This document shows, one piece after another, positions 26,814 to 35,126 of a stretch of 64,000 nt of DNA. The notes below the pieces were generated by a model. The model ran no database searches, was not told the origin of the DNA, and was given only the letters and a program-made list of their open reading frames with translations. The first letter of the stretch is position 1; every line of letters begins with the position of its first letter. The stretch is taken from positions 1 through 64,000 of the forward strand of contig NZ_FCOX02000039.1 in the NCBI RefSeq assembly GCF_900044055.2, written 5' to 3'. The stretch is from Caballeronia calidae (GTDB taxonomy: Bacteria > Pseudomonadota > Gammaproteobacteria > Burkholderiales > Burkholderiaceae). Both the position numbers and the translations under genes were made by a program.

Positions 26814-27572
26814 TCAAAACGTCTTGCCGAGCTCAGCCGCCGCTTCCTTCAGGCGCGGCACCATTTCCAGGGCACGGGAAAGCGGCGTGCGCGACACCGG
26901 CGCATGCACCGCGATCGCCGCGATGGTCGTGCCGCCCGCATCGACGATCGGCGCCGCGGCACACACGATGCCTTGCACGAACTCTTCGTTGTCGATCGCG
27001 ACGCCTTTCTTCGCGATGCGGTCGAGCTCGGCCTCCAGCATCTCGGTGTCGGTGATGGTATTGGCGGTATAGCGCTCGAGCTTCATCGCGCGCACGAGCG
27101 CATTGCGTTCCGCGCGCGGCTGCGACGCGAGCAGCAGCTTGCCGCTCGCGCTGCACCAGATGGGCACATGCGAGCCGGGTTTCAGATCGAGCCGCAGCGG
27201 CCACGGCGCTTCCACGCGGTCCAGATATAGCACTTCGTTCTCGTGCAGCATCGTGAGATTGCAGGTTTCACCGAGATCGGAGACGAGCCGCGTGAGGATG
27301 GCATGGCGCAGCCGCCGCGCGCCCGCGTGCGTCATCACATTGAGACCGAGTTGCGCGAGCCGCGGCCCGACCACGTACGCGTTCTTGTCGCCGGGCTCGC
27401 GGATCACGAGACCGCCCGCTTCGAGCGACGCGAGCATCCGGTGCAGCGAAGGCTTCGGCATGCCGATGTCCTCGGCCATGTCCGTCAGCGATACGGGATT
27501 GCCCGCCTGGACCAGATATTCCAGCAGCGCGAAGGCTCGCAGCGTGGGCGTGTCGGGCTTGTCCATCGGCAT
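26814..27572 (-). CDS. IclR-family regulator, paralogue of the xsc-operon regulator
   Basis: This 252-residue protein has a winged helix at residues 8-70 (VSLTDMAEDIGMPKPSLHRML) and an IclR effector domain (GETCNLTMLHENEVLYLDR, CSASGKLLLASQP, IDNEEFVQGIVCAAAP). It is clearly paralogous to the protein at 21873-22697. It is divergent from the CobS/CobT-like pair, with a dyad in the shared 151-bp intergenic region. It is a candidate regulator of xsc-pta and the CobS/CobT-like genes. Confidence 0.9.
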   Translation of the reverse strand: MPMDKPDTPTLRAFALLEYLVQAGNPVSLTDMAEDIGMPKPSLHRMLASLEAGGLVIREPGDKNAYVVGPRLAQLGLNVMTHAGARRLRHAILTRLVSDLGETCNLTMLHENEVLYLDRVEAPWPLRLDLKPGSHVPIWCSASGKLLLASQPRAERNALVRAMKLERYTANTITDTEMLEAELDRIAKKGVAIDNEEFVQGIVCAAAPIVDAGGTTIAAIAVHAPVSRTPLSRALEMVPRLKEAAAELGKTF

Positions 27573-27651
27573 GTTTCCAAATGATTTTGTTCGACATTAT
27601 TTTAAATGAGGTGCCGATCAGCGCCCCATAGGCCGAACGGATAAAAATAAA

Positions 27652-27668
27652 CGAAATGAATTGTTCCA
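27652..27668. promoter_or_regulatory. Candidate IclR dyad between iclR and the CobS-like gene
   Basis: CGAAAT-GAATT-GTTCCA keeps the 6-5-6 layout with one good half-site. It is 55 bp before the CobS-like ATG and 79 bp before the divergent iclR ATG, in an A/T-rich stretch. Confidence 0.4.
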
Positions 27669-27723
27669 GAAAAATATAGTTGCTATGCTGAGGCCTCAAC
27701 GACGAAGCGGGAGACGAGGCATC

Positions 27724-28710
27724 ATGATGCGCGACACATGGTTGGACGAGCCGGACCGGAGCGTGTCCGTGCGCACGCTTTTCGGCATCGACACGGATCT
27801 CAAAGTGCCGGCATTCGGCACGCGCGACCCGCACGTTCCGGAAATCGACGAGGCGTATCGGTTCAATCCCGAGGTCACGCTGGCGATCCTCGCGGGCTTC
27901 GCGTTCAACCGGCGCGTGATGGTGCAGGGCCTGCACGGCACGGGCAAGTCGACGCACATCGAGCAGGTGGCGGCGCGCCTGAACTGGCCGTGCATGCGCG
28001 TGAATCTCGACGGCCACGTGAGCCGTCTCGATCTCGTCGGCAAGGATGCGATCGTCGTGCGCGACGACGTGCAGGTCACCGAGTTTCAGGAAGGCATCGT
28101 GCCGTGGGCGCTGCAGCGGCCCGTCGCGCTGGTGTTCGACGAATACGACGCCGGCCGCCCCGACGTGATGTTCGTCATTCAACGGATTCTGGAACGCGAT
28201 GGCAGCTTCACGCTGCTCGACCAGAACCGCGTAATACAGCCTCACCGTTTTTTTCGCCTGTTCGCGACGACCAACACGATCGGCCTCGGAAACCTGAACG
28301 GCATGTATCACGGCACGCAGATGCTGAATCACGCGCAGATCGACCGATGGAACGTGGTCGCGACGTTGAATTACCTGTCGCGCGAGGAAGAGGCGCGCAT
28401 CGTGCTCGCGCGCGTGCCGCAGCTCGACCACGACGCGGGCCGCGCGCTCGTCGATTCGATGGTGAGCATGGCGGGACTCACGCGACGCGGCTTTCAGGCC
28501 GGCGACCTGTCGACGCTGATGTCGCCGCGCACCGTGATCAGCTGGGCGGAAAATTGCGAGGTTTTCCGCGATCCGAAGCTCGCGCTGCGTCTCACTTTCC
28601 TGAACAAATGCGACGAAGCGGAACGGCCGATCGTCGCTGAATATTTTCAGCGTGCGTTCGGCGAGGAACTCGATACGCCGTCGCAGTGGCACGACGAGCC
28701 GGCAAAATGA
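27724..28710 (+). CDS. MoxR/CobS-like AAA+ ATPase
   Basis: This 328-residue AAA+ protein has Walker A GLHGTGKSTHIEQVA near residue 80, Walker B VALVFDEYDAGRPDV near residue 138, and an N-terminal segment typical of CobS, the ATPase of aerobic cobaltochelatase. It overlaps the following VWA gene by ATGA, the standard CobS/CobT or MoxR/VWA pairing. No CobN-like large subunit or other cobalamin gene is nearby, so a role in metal insertion or maturation of a local enzyme is as likely as cobalamin synthesis. The start at ATG 27724 follows GAGG; a second ATG follows immediately. Confidence 0.85.
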   Translation: MMRDTWLDEPDRSVSVRTLFGIDTDLKVPAFGTRDPHVPEIDEAYRFNPEVTLAILAGFAFNRRVMVQGLHGTGKSTHIEQVAARLNWPCMRVNLDGHVSRLDLVGKDAIVVRDDVQVTEFQEGIVPWALQRPVALVFDEYDAGRPDVMFVIQRILERDGSFTLLDQNRVIQPHRFFRLFATTNTIGLGNLNGMYHGTQMLNHAQIDRWNVVATLNYLSREEEARIVLARVPQLDHDAGRALVDSMVSMAGLTRRGFQAGDLSTLMSPRTVISWAENCEVFRDPKLALRLTFLNKCDEAERPIVAEYFQRAFGEELDTPSQWHDEPAK

Positions 28711-30440
28711 GCGACTCGCGTGAACTCGCGCGACGCGACGCGCTGTGCGCGGCGGCCGTGCGCGCGCTGACAGGCGACGAAGCCTTGCATTATCGCGGCG
28801 GCAAGTTGTATCGCCATTTGCGGCCCGTGCCGCTGCATGCGCCGCATCTGCGCGGCGATCGCAGGGACGAAGAAGATTTCGCATCGACACGCGGCGCGGC
28901 GGATGCGTCCGCGCTGCGCATCGTGTATTCGGATGCCGGACTGCATCGCGAACTCGCGCCCGATGACGCCGTCGAGCGGGTCGTCTTCGACATGCTGGAA
29001 CAGTTGCGTTGCGAAATGCGCGTGCCCGCCGGTATGGAAGGCATGAGGCGCAACGTGCGGCATCGGTTCGACGCATGGGCGCTCGCCTGTTATGAAACGG
29101 GCTTGCTCGACAGCGATATCGGCCTGTTGATCTATACGGTCGCGCAAATGGCCGAATCGCGTCTGTCCGGCCGTGCCGTGCTCGAAGCAACGGAAGGGAT
29201 CATCGAAGCGACGCGCGCGGCGCTGGCTCCATCGCTCGGCAACGCGCTCGCGGGTCTGCGGCGGCATGGCGCGGATCAGCGCGCTTATGCGGTCCACGCG
29301 CTCGATATCGCACGGCGCATCGGCGCGATGGTGCGCGACGTGCGGCATGCGTTCGTCGAAAGCAATGCATCGTCCGATGACGAGAAGGAAGAGGCCGCGC
29401 GCACCATGCTCGGCACCTGGTTCGATATCGACGATGAAGACGGCGACATCGAACGGCTCGCGCTTGCCGCGAGCGGTGACAGCAGCGCGCGCGAGGCGTC
29501 GGGTGAGGACTATCGCATCTTCACCGCGCGCCATGACAAGACCATTCGCCCGGCTGCGCTGATTCGCGCCGCGTTGCTGCGCGAATATCGCGAACGGCTG
29601 GACGATCTGATCGCCGCGCGCCATATCAACGTGCCGCGTCTCGCGCGCATGCTGCAGGCCTCGATTACCGTGCCGCGCCGCGATGGCTGGTCCTTCGGTG
29701 AAGAAGAAGGGCGCATCGACGGGCGGCGGCTCGCGCAGGTAGTGGCATCGCCGGATGAGCGGCGCGTGTTCAGACGCGAGCGCGAGCGGCCGCATGCCGA
29801 TTGCGCGGTGAGCTTCCTCGTCGACTGTTCGGGGTCGATGAAGACGAGCATCGAGCCCGTCGCGGTGATGATCGACGTGCTCGTGCGCGCGCTCGGCATG
29901 GCGGGCGTCGCGACGGAAGTGCTCGGCTTCACCACTGGCGCATGGAACGGCGGGCGCGCGAAACTCGACTGGCTCGCGAAGGGCAGGCCGAAGTATCCGG
30001 GCCGGCTCAACGAAGCGTGCCACATGATTTTCAAGGAAGGCGATGCGAGCTGGCGCGTGGCGCGCGGCGATATCGCGGCGTTGTTCAAGGCCGATCTGTT
30101 CCGCGAAGGCATCGACGGAGAAGCGGTGGACTGGGCGTGCGCGCGGCTCGTCGCGCGGGAAGAAACGCGGCGCATTCTCGTCGTGATCTCCGACGGCAGC
30201 CCGATGGACAGCGCCACCGCGCAGGCCAACGATCCGAACTATCTCGATCAGCACTTGCGCGAGGTCGTCGAGCAGCATGAAGCGGCGCGGAGGGTGGAAG
30301 TGCTCGGGCTCGGCGTGGGGCTCGATCTGAGCCCGTATTACCGGCATCACTTCGCGGTCGATCTATCCGTGCCGCCCGATATGACACTATTCGCGAAGCT
30401 CGCCGCATGGCTCGGTGCGCGGCGTAGAAGCAGCACTTGA
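28707..30440 (+). CDS. CobT-like VWA-domain protein
   Basis: This 577-residue protein has an N-terminal helical CobT-type region, an acidic linker (about residues 220-260, DDEKEEAARTM and FDIDDEDGD) and a C-terminal von Willebrand A domain. The MIDAS motif is DCSGSMKTS near residue 375, and VVISDGSPMDSATA supplies the later metal-site Asp. This matches the CobT subunit that works with CobS. Translation is coupled to the ATPase by a 4-bp overlap. The client could be a metalloenzyme or flavoenzyme of the sulfonate pathway; that is an inference from position only. Confidence 0.85.
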   Translation: MSDSRELARRDALCAAAVRALTGDEALHYRGGKLYRHLRPVPLHAPHLRGDRRDEEDFASTRGAADASALRIVYSDAGLHRELAPDDAVERVVFDMLEQLRCEMRVPAGMEGMRRNVRHRFDAWALACYETGLLDSDIGLLIYTVAQMAESRLSGRAVLEATEGIIEATRAALAPSLGNALAGLRRHGADQRAYAVHALDIARRIGAMVRDVRHAFVESNASSDDEKEEAARTMLGTWFDIDDEDGDIERLALAASGDSSAREASGEDYRIFTARHDKTIRPAALIRAALLREYRERLDDLIAARHINVPRLARMLQASITVPRRDGWSFGEEEGRIDGRRLAQVVASPDERRVFRRERERPHADCAVSFLVDCSGSMKTSIEPVAVMIDVLVRALGMAGVATEVLGFTTGAWNGGRAKLDWLAKGRPKYPGRLNEACHMIFKEGDASWRVARGDIAALFKADLFREGIDGEAVDWACARLVAREETRRILVVISDGSPMDSATAQANDPNYLDQHLREVVEQHEAARRVEVLGLGVGLDLSPYYRHHFAVDLSVPPDMTLFAKLAAWLGARRRSST

Positions 30441-30697
30441 TTATCGCGGCACCACGCACTTCTCCCTGATCTCCATCCCGCGCACGCCATGCCATCGCAA
30501 TCCGCCGATGAATGGCGTGTCGAGTCGGTTCATAGCGCCAGAAAAGACCCATCGCTGAGGCCAGCAGCGCCGCGCAAACACGCCCCGCAAGGACCGCGCT
30601 GACCCATACGTCCCTGGCACCAACGAAGGTTTTGGCCTGGTACTAAGAGGCAAAAAAAGTTCGGTGCAGTATGAGGGTACTTTCCAAGGAGTCATCG

Positions 30698-32131
30698 GTG
30701 GCTACTCTCGACTACGTTGCACCGGCCCACAGCGACGCGTGCGCCCCATACGATCCGCTCTACGATCCGCTCGTCTCGCCCATCAGCCGCCAGGCGATGG
30801 ACTATGCGCCCACCTACTGGGTTGCGACCGCTGGCGAGCCGCCCGCAGACGACGGACCCTTGCCCGGCGATGCCGATGTCGATGTGCTGATCGTCGGCGC
30901 CGGCTTCACCGGCCTTTCCACCGCGCTCTTTCTGGCGCGCGAGCACGGCATCCGCGCGACCATCGTCGATGCGAACCGCACCGCGTGGGGCTGCACGAGC
31001 CGCAATGGTGGACAAGGGCAGAACGCGAGCGGCCGTCTTTATCGCTCGCAATGGATCGAGCGTTGGGGCAAGGAGACGGCGCTCAAGCTCGATGCCGAAA
31101 TCCGCGAAGGCTTCGACACGTTCAAGCAGCTCATCGGCGAATTCGCCTGCGATCCGCAGCCGGGCGGTCACCTTTACATCGCGCATCGCGCACGCAAGAT
31201 GGACTTCCTCGCCAACGAATGCAAGGTGATGCGCGATGTCTTCGGTTACGACACGCGCATGCTGAGCGCGAAGGAAGTCGCGCAGTCCTACGTCGACGAT
31301 CGCGAAAGCTGCGGCGCGCTGCTCGAACCCGATGGCATCGGCGTGCATCCGCTCAAGCTCGCGTTCGGCTACCTGCGCATGGCGCGCTCGCTCGGCGTGA
31401 AGGTGCATCCGAGCACGCCCGTGCTGAACGTCGAAACGATCCGCGGCGTGCATCACGTCCGCACGCCGCGTGGCGTGATTCGCGCGAAGGCGGTCGCGTT
31501 CGCGACGGGCGGCTATACGCGCAACGACATGCATCGCGCGCTCTCCGCGAAGATCATGCCGATTCTTTCTAACTCGCTCGTGACGCGGCCGCTCACGCAG
31601 GACGAGCTGGCATCGACCGGATTTCGCACGCGCCAGGTCATCACGGATACGCGCACGCTGCGTTTCTACTATCGCCTGCTGCCCGATAACCGTGTGCAGA
31701 TCGGCAGCCGCAGCGCCATCACCGGCGCGGACGCGGCCAATCCCCGGCACATGGAGGTGCTGATCGAAGGGCTGCATCGCAAGTTTCCCTCGCTGAAGGG
31801 CATTCGCATCGATTACTCGTGGTGGGGCTGGGTCGATGTGAGTCACGACATGATGCCGCGCGTCGCGCAGCCCGATCCGCAGCAAAGCATCTTCTATGCG
31901 GTGGGTTATGGCGGCAACGGCGTGTCGTTCTCCGCGCATGCGGGGCGGCGCATGGCCGAGCGCGTCGCGGGCAAATGGCAACACAAGCGCGACGATCTGC
32001 CGATCTACGACACCGCGCTCGAATATCCGAACGTGATGGGCATGGTCCGGTGGAAGGGCTTCGCGCCGTTCCGCCGTGTCGGCCAGCGGTTTCTGTATCA
32101 CAAGTATCTGGCGCAGGACGAGAAGCGCTGA
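30698..32131 (+). CDS. tauY: FAD-dependent DAO-family oxidoreductase, taurine dehydrogenase large subunit-like
   Basis: This 477-residue flavoprotein has a dinucleotide-binding motif VDVLIVGAGFTGLSTALFLA near residues 61-80, SRNGGQGQNASGRLY (flavin site) and the C-terminal YAVGYGGNGVSFSAHAGRRM that closes on FAD. The GTG at 30698 is preferred over the ATG at 30671 because AAGGAG lies 6 bp before it. DAO proteins of this subgroup oxidise primary amines. With the NTF2-like gene downstream and xsc-pta nearby, the best assignment is TauY, which deaminates taurine to sulfoacetaldehyde and passes electrons to the respiratory chain. A gamma-glutamylputrescine oxidase-like activity is the main alternative. 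Confidence 0.75.
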   Translation: MATLDYVAPAHSDACAPYDPLYDPLVSPISRQAMDYAPTYWVATAGEPPADDGPLPGDADVDVLIVGAGFTGLSTALFLAREHGIRATIVDANRTAWGCTSRNGGQGQNASGRLYRSQWIERWGKETALKLDAEIREGFDTFKQLIGEFACDPQPGGHLYIAHRARKMDFLANECKVMRDVFGYDTRMLSAKEVAQSYVDDRESCGALLEPDGIGVHPLKLAFGYLRMARSLGVKVHPSTPVLNVETIRGVHHVRTPRGVIRAKAVAFATGGYTRNDMHRALSAKIMPILSNSLVTRPLTQDELASTGFRTRQVITDTRTLRFYYRLLPDNRVQIGSRSAITGADAANPRHMEVLIEGLHRKFPSLKGIRIDYSWWGWVDVSHDMMPRVAQPDPQQSIFYAVGYGGNGVSFSAHAGRRMAERVAGKWQHKRDDLPIYDTALEYPNVMGMVRWKGFAPFRRVGQRFLYHKYLAQDEKR

Positions 32132-32174
32132 ACCCTCTTTGAATTCTTTCGCAACGTACTGAAAACCCCTTCAA

Positions 32175-32564
32175 ATGAGCACTCAAATGAATCAGGACTA
32201 CATCCGCCTGCTGGAAACATTCAACGATGCGTGGAACCGCCACGACATCGACGCGCTGATGAACTGCATGGCGGACGAATGCGTTTTTCATGGCGTGGCC
32301 GGACCCGATGCACTGGGCCGCACCTTCAAGGGCCGCGATGAAGTGCGCAAGGGCTTCACGCTCGCCTGGGAAACGTGCCCCGACGCATCGTGGAAGGACG
32401 GCGAGCATTTCGTGAGCGGCGAGCGCGGCGTGTCGGAATCGACGTTTCGCGGCACGAAGACGGACGGCTCGCGCATCGAGGCGCGCATGGTGGACGTCTT
32501 CACGTTCAGGGACGGCAAGATCGCGGTGAAAAACGCTTATCGCAAGGATCGGCCGGCACTTTGA
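32175..32564 (+). CDS. tauX: NTF2/SnoaL-like protein, taurine dehydrogenase small subunit-like
   Basis: This 129-residue single-domain NTF2-like protein has helix FNDAWNRHDIDALMNCMADE, then FHGVAGPDALGRTFKGRDEV and the strand MVDVFTFRDGKIAVKNAYRK. I recall TauX, the small subunit of taurine dehydrogenase, as an NTF2-like protein paired with TauY. Here the order is tauY then tauX, the reverse of what I recall for Paracoccus. It starts 43 bp after tauY; the ribosome-binding site is poor, and ATG codons at 32175 and 32187 are both possible. Confidence 0.7.
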   Translation: MSTQMNQDYIRLLETFNDAWNRHDIDALMNCMADECVFHGVAGPDALGRTFKGRDEVRKGFTLAWETCPDASWKDGEHFVSGERGVSESTFRGTKTDGSRIEARMVDVFTFRDGKIAVKNAYRKDRPAL

Positions 32565-32670
32565 AGCATGAAGGAGACCGGCACCACGTGACGCAATGAA
32601 ACGCCTCGACCCGTCGGCACTGAACTCGCGGGCGAAGGCGCACATCGACTAGAGCAATTCAGGAGACGAC

Positions 32671-34110
32671 ATGCAATCGAGCACGGAGCAAAGCGATCTC
32701 AAATGCGGCCTCAAGCAGCGCCACATGACGATGATCGCATTGGGCGGCGTCATAGGCGCCGGACTTTTCGTCGGCAGCGGTGTGGTGATCCAGCAGGCCG
32801 GTCCCGCCGCGATTCTCTCCTTTCTCATCACAGGCGGCCTCGTGGTCCTCGTCATGCGCATGCTCGGCGAGATGGCCTGCGCGATGCCCGCGGTCGGCTC
32901 GTTCTATGAATATGCGCGGCTGGCTTTCAGAACGCAGCGCGGGCCGGGCCGTCTCGCCGGCTTCCTGACCGGATGGATGTACTGGTACTTCTGGGTCATC
33001 GTGATCGCGCTCGAAGCGGTCGCGGGCGCGAAACTCGTGCAGTTCTGGATACCCGATGTCCCATCGTGGATCATCAGTCTCGTGCTGCTCGTCGTGCTCA
33101 CGCTGACCAACCTGATATCGGTCGCCAGCTACGGCGAATTCGAGTTCTGGTTCTCGTCGATCAAGGTCGGCGCCATCATCGTGTTCCTGTTTCTCGGCGG
33201 TCTGTACGTCTGCGGCTTGTGGCCCGCGTCGATGCACACCACCGATGTCGCTACGACCTTCCTCGGACATGGCGGCTTCATGCCCAACGGAATAGGACCG
33301 GTGATGACAGGCGCGGTAGCGGCCACAGGCTTCTACTTCGGCGCGGAGATCGTCACGATCGCGGCGGCCGAAGCGAAGGAGCCGGCGAAGGCTGTCGCAA
33401 AGGCGACCAATTCGGTCATCACGCGCGTGCTGGTGTTCTATGTCGGCTCGGTCGCGCTGGTCGTGGCGCTCGTGCCCTGGAATTCGCATCAGATGTCGAC
33501 GCCTTACGTGAGCGCGCTCAATGTGATGGGCATGCCCGCCGCCGCCAACCTGATGAACGCGATCGTGCTCACCGCCGTGCTGTCCGCGCTCAACTCGGGC
33601 CTGTATGCCGCATCGCGCATGCTGTTCGCATTGACCCGTCACGGCGATGCGCCGCTCGGTCTCGCGAAGGTGAACAAGCGCGGTGTGCCGACACGCGCGA
33701 TTCTGCTCGGCACGGTGTTCGGCTATGTATCGGTGATCATGTCGTATGTCTCGCCGGATACGGTGTTCGCCTTCCTCGTCAATTCGTATGGCACGGTTGC
33801 GCTCTTCGTGTACCTGCTGATCGCGTTCTCGCAACTGCGTCTGCGTGCCCGCATGACGAGCTTCGAAGCGAACGACCTGCGCGTGCGTATGTGGGGATTT
33901 CCCTATCTCACATGGCTCGCGATCTTCGGGATGACGGCGATTCTCGTCGCGATGGCCTTCATCCCCGATCAGCGCAAGCCGCTGTGGCTGGGCGTCGCGA
34001 GCCTCGGCATTCTGATCGTCGCGTATGTGGTGTTCAAGCGCGGCCGCAAGGAGGTCGAGATCGAATCAGACGAGCACTCGACGCAGCATCTTCAAACCGT
34101 CGAACGATAA
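32671..34110 (+). CDS. AAT/APC-family amino-acid permease (taurine uptake candidate)
   Basis: This 479-residue protein has 12 predicted membrane helices and the APC hallmark MIALGGVIGAGLFVGSGVVI in helix 1, typical of GabP/AnsP-like permeases. The start at ATG 32671 has AGGAGA at a 5-bp gap. It follows tauX by 106 bp on the same strand and is followed by a strong hairpin, so tauY-tauX-permease is likely one unit. Import of taurine or a related zwitterion such as GABA or beta-alanine is likely; family membership alone does not define the substrate. Confidence 0.82.
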   Translation: MQSSTEQSDLKCGLKQRHMTMIALGGVIGAGLFVGSGVVIQQAGPAAILSFLITGGLVVLVMRMLGEMACAMPAVGSFYEYARLAFRTQRGPGRLAGFLTGWMYWYFWVIVIALEAVAGAKLVQFWIPDVPSWIISLVLLVVLTLTNLISVASYGEFEFWFSSIKVGAIIVFLFLGGLYVCGLWPASMHTTDVATTFLGHGGFMPNGIGPVMTGAVAATGFYFGAEIVTIAAAEAKEPAKAVAKATNSVITRVLVFYVGSVALVVALVPWNSHQMSTPYVSALNVMGMPAAANLMNAIVLTAVLSALNSGLYAASRMLFALTRHGDAPLGLAKVNKRGVPTRAILLGTVFGYVSVIMSYVSPDTVFAFLVNSYGTVALFVYLLIAFSQLRLRARMTSFEANDLRVRMWGFPYLTWLAIFGMTAILVAMAFIPDQRKPLWLGVASLGILIVAYVVFKRGRKEVEIESDEHSTQHLQTVER

Positions 34111-34122
34111 GCGCTGAAGTTC

Positions 34123-34154
34123 ACAGCCGGTTTGCTGCAATGCAAACCGGCTGT
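34123..34154. terminator. Perfect 13-bp hairpin between convergent genes
   Basis: ACAGCCGGTTTGC and GCAAACCGGCTGT pair fully around a 6-nt loop. It fills the 44-bp gap between the permease stop and the stop of the convergent iclR gene. There is no strong T-run on either side, so it may act as a bidirectional or Rho-assisted terminator. Confidence 0.7.
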
Positions 34155-34916
34155 TCATTCCCTGAAAGTCTTGGCAGTTTCCTCAGCGGTACGGCGCAGA
34201 TCTGGCTCGAAGGCGAGCAGTTCTTCGAGCGCGACGCGTCCCACCGGCGCCTGAATCGCGATGGCCGCGCAAGCGCGATTGCGATCGAGCATCACCGGCA
34301 CCGCGATCGCAACGAGTCCCTGCAAATGCTCCTGATTGTTGATCGCCAGCATGCGGCGGCGCGTCAACGCCAGTTCGCGGCGCAATGCGTCACGATCCGT
34401 GATGGTGCGTTCCGAGTACGAACGCAGCGGCAGGCGCTCGATCATGCGCTCGCGCCGCTCCTTCGGCAGAAAGCTCAGCAGCAGCTTGCCGCTCGCCGAG
34501 CAATGCAGGGGCACGTGCGAGCCCGGCTGCAAATGCATGCGCAGCGGCCAGCCCGTTTCGACCCGATCCACATAGACGACGTCGTTGCCCGCGAGCATCG
34601 TCAGATTGCAGGTTTCGCCGACGCGCGTGACGAGTTGTTCGAGCAGCGCATGACGCGCCGCGGCGGGACCCGCATGCATCAGCACGTTGATGGCGAGCGT
34701 GCGCACGCGCGCGGAGCATTCGTAGAGCTTGTCGCTCGCGCCGCGCGTGACGAGCCATGCGTCCATCAGTTGCACGAGGATGCGATGCACGGTCTGCTTG
34801 GGCAGGCCCAGCGCATCGACGAGCTCGGTCATCGATAACGGCCGATTCGCTTCGGCGAGGGTTTCGAGCACGCGGAACGCGCGCACGGCGGCGGCATTCG
34901 ATTGATTCGACGTCAC
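34155..34916 (-). CDS. sauR: IclR-family regulator divergent from the sulfoacetate genes (SauR candidate)
   Basis: This 253-residue protein has a winged helix at about residues 8-72 (LSMTELVDALGLPKQTVHRIL) and an effector domain (GETCNLTMLAGNDVVYVDR, HCSASGKLLLSFLP, INNQEHLQGLVAIAVP). The motif reads INNQEH where the other three IclR proteins of the window have (I/V)DNEEF, pointing to a different effector. It is divergent from sauS-sauT-sauU; the intergenic region carries two strong inverted repeats. Regulation of the sulfoacetate operon is the obvious inference. Confidence 0.82.
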   Translation of the reverse strand: MTSNQSNAAAVRAFRVLETLAEANRPLSMTELVDALGLPKQTVHRILVQLMDAWLVTRGASDKLYECSARVRTLAINVLMHAGPAAARHALLEQLVTRVGETCNLTMLAGNDVVYVDRVETGWPLRMHLQPGSHVPLHCSASGKLLLSFLPKERRERMIERLPLRSYSERTITDRDALRRELALTRRRMLAINNQEHLQGLVAIAVPVMLDRNRACAAIAIQAPVGRVALEELLAFEPDLRRTAEETAKTFRE

Positions 34917-34976
34917 GTTGCTAGTCTCCGTCTATCTACTTTGCGTTTGTATTTCATTGTGCGTCGAAAACACCGG

Positions 34977-35004
34977 TTTTCGGGACTCTGGAAAGTCCCG
35001 AAAA
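34977..35004. promoter_or_regulatory. Perfect 11-bp inverted repeat, candidate SauR operator
   Basis: TTTTCGGGACT-ctggaa-AGTCCCGAAAA is a perfect dyad centred midway in the sauR-sauS intergenic region. A related CCCGGAAAACGGG stretch follows at about 35045-35057. Either could bind the IclR regulator. The repeat could also form a hairpin, but it has no T-run suitable for termination. Confidence 0.6.
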
Positions 35005-35081
35005 ACTGCATTTCCGATGCTGGCGGTTTCGCTGCATGCGTAAGCCCGGAAAACGGGACCGCGCGATGAACGCGGCTGACT

Positions 35082-35104
35082 AGATTGGATAGCACGTCCA
35101 ATCT
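35082..35104. promoter_or_regulatory. Second inverted repeat close to the sauS start
   Basis: AGATTGGA-tagcacg-TCCAATCT is a perfect 8-bp dyad with a 7-bp spacer, ending 22 bp before the sauS ATG. It is probably in the leader transcript or at the transcription start, so it is either an operator or an mRNA hairpin affecting translation. Confidence 0.5.
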
Positions 35105-35126
35105 TCCAACAGCCGAGGTCTATCGC

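Noticed and set aside
30620..30670. Possible sigma-54 promoter before tauY (CTGGCAC at about 30614)
   Set aside because: Twelve bp after the GG there is no GC/TTGC element, so the -12 box is missing; no activator-type gene is adjacent.
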